Below are positions 38,563 to 43,278 of a DNA stretch of 43,278 bases, piece by piece (the stretch's first letter is position 1; the number at the start of each line of letters is the position of its first letter). The notes beneath the pieces are model-generated. The model had not been told where the DNA came from and ran no database searches. It saw only the letters and a list, made by a program, of their open reading frames with translations. Location: assembly GCF_000514815.1 (NCBI RefSeq), contig NZ_AZWQ01000035.1, positions 157 through 43,434 of the forward strand, written 5' to 3'. A program made the position numbers and the translations under genes. This stretch comes from Salinispora fenicalii. Its GTDB lineage: Bacteria; Actinomycetota; Actinomycetes; Mycobacteriales; Micromonosporaceae.

Positions 38563-40977
38563 CTAACGCCTGGTCGGATCCTCGGCGCCGCGGGTGACGA
38601 CGGCCAACCCGGACGGTCGGGTCACCACAGCAACGTCCCCATCAAGGTCGGTGCGGAGGATCCGGGCTCCGCCGCGGGTAAGGCGATCCAGCACCGACGC
38701 ATCCGGATGCCCATAGGTGTTTTCCTGGCCGACCGGGACCACCGCCACCAACGGACGGACCGCGTCAAGAAAGGCCGGGTCCTGGTACGCCGAACCGTGA
38801 TGGGCGACCTTCAACACATGCGCGCGGAGCCCACCGGTCGGCGCACGGTCGAGCAGGGCCTGCTGCTCCTCGATCTCGGCATCTCCGGTCAACAGGATCC
38901 GCACCCCGTTGACAGTGGCCAGCAGGACAAGCGAGTTGTTGTTCGGATCTGAACGGGTGCCCCGCATCGGAGCCGGTGGACCGATAACAGTCAACTCCAC
39001 CGCGCCAGCCCGGTAGCCCCAACCAGCTGGAGCGGAAAACATCTCGGTGGAACCCGCCGCAACCTGGACCAAGTCTCGGCCGAACGCCGGCTCCGGCCAC
39101 GACGGAGCAAGCACGGCCGCGACCCGCCGCCCCCGGAAGACACCGGCCACCCCACCCACATGATCGTGGTGGAAGTGGCTGATCACCAACAGCGGCACTT
39201 CCCGGACACCGACCCGACGTAGGCAGCGATCCACCAACCCCGGCTCCGCCCCGGCGTCCACCACCACGCCCCGCCCCGGACCAGCCGACAGGACCAGCGC
39301 ATCACCCTGACCGACCGCGCATGCCACGACCACCCAACCCGGCGGCGGCCAACCAGCAGCTACCAGCCGCACCGGCAACGCACCGAGCACGGCCGCAACC
39401 GCGGTCACCGCCACCAGCCGCCGCACCACCCGACGACGGACCGCCACCAGCAACGCCACAGTCAACCCCGCCAGCAGTAGCGCACCCCCGACCCCCGCCG
39501 GCCAGGGCAACGCCCCCGCCGGCGCCCGCGCCCCGTAGTGCGCCACGGTGACCAGCCACCACGCCGGCCAACTGGCCAGCCAGGCCAAAAACTCGGCAAC
39601 CGCCGGCCAGAGCGGCGACAGCGCTGCCGCCACAACACCAAGCACCGTGGCCGGCGCAATGGCCGGCGCCACCAACAGATTCGCCGGCACCGCAACCAAA
39701 CTGACCGTGCCCGAAATCCCCGCGACCACCGGCGCGCAGGCCACCTGCGCGGCAGCCGGCACCGCCAGCGCCTCAGCAACCCCCACCGGCACCCGACGAC
39801 GACGCAACGCATCGCGCCACCGCGGCGCCAACAACAGCAATCCACCGGTAGCGAGCACAGAGAGTGCGAAGCCGAAATCCCCCGCCAGCTCAGGATCGAC
39901 AAGCACCAGCACAGTGACCGCCGCGGCCAAGGCCGGCAACGCCGCCCGCGGACGACCCACGGCAAGCGCAGCCAGCCCGATCGCACCCATCGCAGCCGCC
40001 CGCACCACACTCGGCGACGGACGCACCAAGATCACAAACCCCACCAACGCGACCACACAGAGCCCCGCAGCGAGCCAGGGACCGGCCCGCCCCCAACGAG
40101 CGAGCAGCAACACCGCACCAACAACGATCGCGACGTTGGATCCGGAGACCGCTGTCAGATGGGTCATCCCGGTGTCGAGAAAGTCCTCCCGCACTGAATC
40201 GGGGAGCTGACTCGTGTCGCCAACCACCAGGCCGGGCAGCAGGCCGCCCCGCTCGTCCGGTAGCGGCTCGCAGGCTTCCTGGAGGCCGGCGCGGAGCGTG
40301 CCGGCGGCACGCTGCAAGCCCGGCGGCGACCCGTGCGGGACCGGGGGCCGGGTCGACCAGAGGACCGCCGCGGTCAGATCGCCGCCCCGCGGAGCAGCAA
40401 GCCGACCCTCGGCGGTCAGCCGCTGCCCCGGCAGCAGCGCTTGCCAGGCCGACTCGGTAGCGAGGACCAGCATCCGAACCCGCGCCTCGACCCGATGCCC
40501 GTCGAGACCGCTGATGCGGGTCGACTCCGCTGCCACCAAGAACGTCGCGGGGCGCCCAGAACCGGACCGGACCAGCCGGGGATCGTCCCGGACGACCAGG
40601 TCGACGGTTACGGTGGCCCGCTCCTCGACGAGGGCACGCACCGGGGTAGCGTCCCGCACGGCTACCCGGGCGGCAGTGACGCCCGCTCCGCACACCACCC
40701 CGAGCAAGACGGCGATGGCCGTCCAGCCGTACCGGCGGACGGACGCAGGTGGCCGGCCGAGAAGTCCGGACAGGTAGACCCCACCCCCGCCAGCCACCAC
40801 AGCGGCGATCGCGGCGACGAGCAGCGACGCCCTGGCCGGCAGGTACAGGCCGGCCAACGCGGCCAGCCACGCGGCGACGGCCAAGCCAGCCAGCCGCAGG
40901 TCTGGCGGGTCGGAATCGATCGGCGGAGCTGCCCACCGAGCGGGACCAGGGCGCTGCTCACCGCGGTGGCTTCTCAC
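38563..40977 (-). CDS. comEC: ComEC/Rec2-family DNA-uptake channel protein
   Basis: An 804-residue membrane protein. N-terminal helices (LRLAGLAVAAWLAALAGLYLPA...) are followed by an OB-like extracytoplasmic part. The competence domain has MTHLTAVSGSNVAIVVGAVLLLARWG and many helices, and a C-terminal metallo-beta-lactamase-like domain has LLVISHFHHDHVGGVAGV and LLTGDAEIEEQQALL. The HxHxDH metal motif is intact (HFHHDH), suggesting nuclease potential. GTG 40977 overlaps the comEA stop (GTGA). Natural transformation is little documented in this family, so DNA uptake is inferred. Confidence 0.93.
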   Translation of the reverse strand: MRSHRGEQRPGPARWAAPPIDSDPPDLRLAGLAVAAWLAALAGLYLPARASLLVAAIAAVVAGGGGVYLSGLLGRPPASVRRYGWTAIAVLLGVVCGAGVTAARVAVRDATPVRALVEERATVTVDLVVRDDPRLVRSGSGRPATFLVAAESTRISGLDGHRVEARVRMLVLATESAWQALLPGQRLTAEGRLAAPRGGDLTAAVLWSTRPPVPHGSPPGLQRAAGTLRAGLQEACEPLPDERGGLLPGLVVGDTSQLPDSVREDFLDTGMTHLTAVSGSNVAIVVGAVLLLARWGRAGPWLAAGLCVVALVGFVILVRPSPSVVRAAAMGAIGLAALAVGRPRAALPALAAAVTVLVLVDPELAGDFGFALSVLATGGLLLLAPRWRDALRRRRVPVGVAEALAVPAAAQVACAPVVAGISGTVSLVAVPANLLVAPAIAPATVLGVVAAALSPLWPAVAEFLAWLASWPAWWLVTVAHYGARAPAGALPWPAGVGGALLLAGLTVALLVAVRRRVVRRLVAVTAVAAVLGALPVRLVAAGWPPPGWVVVACAVGQGDALVLSAGPGRGVVVDAGAEPGLVDRCLRRVGVREVPLLVISHFHHDHVGGVAGVFRGRRVAAVLAPSWPEPAFGRDLVQVAAGSTEMFSAPAGWGYRAGAVELTVIGPPAPMRGTRSDPNNNSLVLLATVNGVRILLTGDAEIEEQQALLDRAPTGGLRAHVLKVAHHGSAYQDPAFLDAVRPLVAVVPVGQENTYGHPDASVLDRLTRGGARILRTDLDGDVAVVTRPSGLAVVTRGAEDPTRR

Positions 40978-41804
40978 ACCGTCACCAGGTCCTTGAGCTG
41001 CTCGTACCGGGTGTCGCCGATGCCGCCGACCTGGCGCAGGTCGCCCACCGACCGGAAGCCGCCATGCTTTTGACGGTGGTCGAGGATGCGCTGCGCGAGC
41101 ACCGGGCCGACTCCGGGCAGCGTGTCGAGCTGCGCCAGGGTGGCCGTATTGAGGTTGACCTTGCCGCCGGGCACCGCTCCCGCCTCCCCACCGGCGGGGG
41201 CCACCACCCCCGGCGGCGCGGTCACACCGATCAGGATGAGCTCCCCGTCGGCTACCTTCCGGGCTGGATTGAACAGGGCGACATCGACGCCGGGCAGCGC
41301 CCCACCGGCCGCCTGCACCGCGTCAGCGACCCGGGCACCGGCCGGCACCCGGACAAGTCCCGGTCGGCGGACCTTACCGGCGACCGCCACCACCAGCTCA
41401 CCGCCCGCTTCCGTCGGGTCAACGGAGGCGGACGGAGCGACCGGTGTCACCGCGGCGATCCGCTCAACCGGCTCGACCTGAGGCCGGGACTGCCACGCCC
41501 AGAAGCCCGCTCCGAGCACCACCAGCACGGCGACGAGAGCCAATGCCCGCACCCCACGCCGACCCGGATCGAAAGCACCCGGCCCCGCCAAGACTCGGCT
41601 CGACGGTTCTCCGTCCAGTTGGGCGGAGGACGCCGGCGCCCCCTCCGATCCGTCCGATGGGGTGCGTCGTGGACCGTCCGGCACCTCCGGCCGCGTTACC
41701 ACCACCGGGGCCTCCCCCATCGGCTGGCCGACGGCGGACAGCTCACCAGCTGGCAGCACTCGGTGCAGGCGGTCCCGGACCGCCCTCTCCTCGTCGTATG
41801 ACAC
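40974..41804 (-). CDS. comEA: ComEA-family DNA-binding protein
   Basis: A 276-residue protein. The first ~84 residues are a Pro/Ser-rich cytoplasmic part, and one helix follows (VRALALVAVLVVLGAGFWAW, about 85-104). An SLBB-like domain has GELVVAVAGKVRRPGLVRVPAGARVADAVQAAGG. The C-terminal helix-hairpin-helix is NLNTATLAQLDTLPGVGPVLAQRILDHRQKHGGF, the DNA-binding core. GTG 41804 has TAGCGT 6 nt before it. It is coupled to comEC. Confidence 0.94.
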   Translation of the reverse strand: MSYDEERAVRDRLHRVLPAGELSAVGQPMGEAPVVVTRPEVPDGPRRTPSDGSEGAPASSAQLDGEPSSRVLAGPGAFDPGRRGVRALALVAVLVVLGAGFWAWQSRPQVEPVERIAAVTPVAPSASVDPTEAGGELVVAVAGKVRRPGLVRVPAGARVADAVQAAGGALPGVDVALFNPARKVADGELILIGVTAPPGVVAPAGGEAGAVPGGKVNLNTATLAQLDTLPGVGPVLAQRILDHRQKHGGFRSVGDLRQVGGIGDTRYEQLKDLVTV

Positions 41805-41810
41805 GGCGCG

Positions 41811-41816
41811 ACGCTA
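41811..41816 (-). promoter_or_regulatory. -10 element of comEA, leaderless
   Basis: TAGCGT on the minus strand ends 6 nt before GTG 41804. The 155-bp gap to degV contains no ORF or clear hairpin. Confidence 0.55.
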
Positions 41817-41959
41817 GGCCGACGGACGGGGTGCACGCCCTCCGCACAAGGCTTCGCTGTGGATGAGAGCGCGCCTGTGGACAGCCCCCTGACCATGCTC
41901 TCGATGTGCTACCGATCGCGACTCCGACAGCCCTGCCGCCGGAGCGGACAGCAGCTGGG

Positions 41960-42820
41960 TCAGCCGTCGGTGGGCGGACGGCGATGCACGACAACGCAGG
42001 CCAAGCCGGGACCCGCATGCGCGCCGACCACCGCACCGGCTTCAGAGACGTACGTGCTCCGCAGACGGTCACCGAACCGCGCGGCCAACGCCACCTGGAG
42101 TGCCTCGACGCGCTGCGGCGCGGCGAGATGATGCAGAGCCAGGTCAACGTCGGCTTCCCCGGCGGCTTCGACAGCGAGGTCTACCAGCCGCGCGACGCCC
42201 CGGCTGGCGGTACGCACCCGGTCCCGGAGAACGATCACGCCATCCGGCATATGCATGATCGGCTTCACCGACAGAGCAGTACCGAGCAACGCCGAGGCCG
42301 CGTTGATCCGGCCACCCCGGCGAAGGAACTCCAGCGTGTCGACGTAGAAGTAGACGGTGGTCCGCGCTATGGCCCGCTCGGCGGCAGCGTGAGCCGCGGT
42401 CAGGTCGGCACCGGCTGCCGCAGCCTCGGCAGCGGCCAGCGCGGGGAATCCGATGCCCATGCCGCAGGAGCGGCTGTCCACCACCGCCACTCGGTCACCG
42501 AACTCCGCGGCGGCCAGGCGCGCGGACTCGACAGTGCCGGAGAGCCCCGCGGACAGGTGCACCGAGACGATGCCATCGGCGCCGCCGTCAAGAAGCCGGC
42601 GATACGTGTGCACAAACTGCGTGGGGGCCGGTCGGGAGGTGCTGACTGACACCCGCCGCCCGCTCAATGCCTGGGTAGCGTCGGCGGGAAGGGTCTCCAC
42701 CCCTTCCCGCCCTTCCATGCCGTTGAGCACGACGGTCAGGGGAACCACCGTTAGCTGGTGAATGGCGAGCAACCCAGGGGGAAGGTAGGCGGTGGAGTCG
42801 GTGACAACCGCGATGGGCAT
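41960..42820 (-). CDS. DegV-family fatty-acid-binding protein
   Basis: A 286-residue cytoplasmic protein. The DegV opening MPIAVVTDSTAYLPPGLLA is followed by VSTSRPAPTQFVHTYRRLLDGGADGIVSVHLSAGLSGTVESARLAA, with Ser/Thr residues that bind the fatty-acid carboxylate. VYFYVDTLEFLRRGGRINAASALLGTALSVKPI completes the fold. Members feed fatty acids to kinase systems in firmicutes; the actinobacterial role is unclear. ATG 42820 has a leaderless -10. Confidence 0.93.
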   Translation of the reverse strand: MPIAVVTDSTAYLPPGLLAIHQLTVVPLTVVLNGMEGREGVETLPADATQALSGRRVSVSTSRPAPTQFVHTYRRLLDGGADGIVSVHLSAGLSGTVESARLAAAEFGDRVAVVDSRSCGMGIGFPALAAAEAAAAGADLTAAHAAAERAIARTTVYFYVDTLEFLRRGGRINAASALLGTALSVKPIMHMPDGVIVLRDRVRTASRGVARLVDLAVEAAGEADVDLALHHLAAPQRVEALQVALAARFGDRLRSTYVSEAGAVVGAHAGPGLACVVVHRRPPTDG

Positions 42821-42826
42821 GCCGGA

Positions 42827-42832
42827 ACGCTA
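42827..42832 (-). promoter_or_regulatory. -10 element of degV, leaderless
   Basis: TAGCGT on the minus strand ends 6 nt before ATG 42820. It has the same hexamer and spacing as comEA. Confidence 0.55.
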
Positions 42833-42886
42833 GCCGATGCTGACCGGCGCCGCTGAGGCAGAATCGGGTCAGAAACTGCCGAAAGC

Positions 42887-42926
42887 GCTGTTGGCCGGCA
42901 CCCTGGTTCGGGTGCCGGCCAACAGC
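42887..42926 (-). terminator. Strong hairpin downstream of the right-edge gene
   Basis: A perfect 17-bp stem (42887-42903 with 42910-42926) has a 6-nt loop. It lies 63 nt past the stop of the minus-strand lysozyme-like gene and upstream of degV. No U-run is present. The interval 42938-42988 is unusually G-rich on the plus strand. Confidence 0.88.
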
Positions 42927-42988
42927 TTCTTCCCCCTTGTGGGTTAGGTCTGTGGGTGGGGGCTTGGCTATTTGTGGGTGTCGGTGGG

Positions 42989-43278
42989 TCAGCTGGTCCA
43001 GTGCTCGGCGACCAGGTCGGCGGCCTGGGTCTCCCACTGGGCGTAGTGGAACGGGTAGGCCGACACCTGTACCGTCTGGGCGGCTTCGGTCAGGGGCATG
43101 TCCTGCCAGCCCTCGACCTGCTTCAGCCCGTCCAGGAACGCGGTGGTGGAGTATTCGGGGTCGGTGATCTGTTCCACCGTGCCCCAACCGGACGACGGGC
43201 GCTGCTGGAACAGGCCCTGCGAGTCGTGATCGTTGCGGTCACCCAGGTGTCCCAGGTTCTCCAGCTTCGACTCCTGCA
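42989..43278 (-). CDS. Lysozyme/transglycosylase-like protein, N-terminus cut by window
   Basis: The C-terminal 95 residues are visible; the frame is open to the window edge. It reads QESKLENLGHLGDRNDHDSQ then GLFQQRPSSGWGTVEQITDPEYS, clearly homologous to the gene at 27379-28233 (QESGLRNL, GLFQQRPSQGWGS). The catalytic-type Glu is the second visible residue. Unlike that paralogue it stops right after the domain (ADLVAEHWTS), with no C-terminal extension. The secretion signal would lie outside the window. Confidence 0.8.
   Translation of the reverse strand, partial: QESKLENLGHLGDRNDHDSQGLFQQRPSSGWGTVEQITDPEYSTTAFLDGLKQVEGWQDMPLTEAAQTVQVSAYPFHYAQWETQAADLVAEHWTS

Overview
This is a very GC-rich chromosomal window, about 70% by eye, from an actinobacterium. 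The best guess is family Micromonosporaceae (Micromonospora or Salinispora type), judged from gene order, heavy use of GTG starts, GTGA/ATGA stop-start overlaps and the protein sequences. It is mostly a conserved housekeeping block. Its order (glyS, SmtB-type regulator, uppS, recO, era, cytidine-deaminase-like gene, corC, ybeY, phoH, rsmE, dnaJ2, hrcA, hemW, lepA, rpsT, holA, comEC, comEA, degV) follows the glyS-to-comEA region I remember from Mycobacterium tuberculosis. I found no tRNA, rRNA, CRISPR array, insertion sequence, prophage or biosynthetic cluster.

Left part (1-13.3 kb): a truncated secreted C39-like peptidase is convergent with dusB and glyS. Then come small membrane and monooxygenase-like genes. 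A zinc-uptake operon (znuA, znuC, znuB) follows a Zur-type box and is trailed by an ArsR/SmtB-family gene. Next are an epoxide-hydrolase-like enzyme, a TPP riboswitch driving an ECF transporter for a thiamine precursor (ykoE, ykoD, ykoC), and gnd.

Middle (13.3-27.2 kb): the minus-strand block uppS-recO, an acyltransferase, era, a deaminase-like protein with no zinc site, corC, ybeY, phoH, a HIT protein, rsmE, dnaJ2 and hrcA. hrcA has a CIRCE operator. This block covers cell-wall lipid carrier synthesis, ribosome assembly, rRNA modification and heat-shock control. hemW and an enoyl-CoA hydratase-like gene then diverge from a very short shared region.

Right part (27.2-43.3 kb): a membrane-anchored lysozyme-like protein, a three-gene sugar ABC importer without its own ATPase, a small stress-type membrane protein, lepA, a DUF4240 protein, an APH-fold kinase, rpsT, a small membrane protein coupled to holA, a decayed PfkB sugar-kinase pseudogene, comEC, comEA and degV. 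The right edge cuts a second copy of the lysozyme-like family.

The largest region without an intact gene is the pseudogene stretch at about 37.96-38.56 kb; no other gap exceeds 300 bases. Ten genes have a TANNNT -10 element exactly 6-7 nt before the start codon, the signature of leaderless transcripts. I see no clearly new multi-gene system. The best leads are the zinc locus with its SmtB-type regulator and no adjacent Fur-family gene, the zinc-less deaminase-like gene, an inverted repeat straddling the riboswitch promoter, and the paired lysozyme-like proteins.
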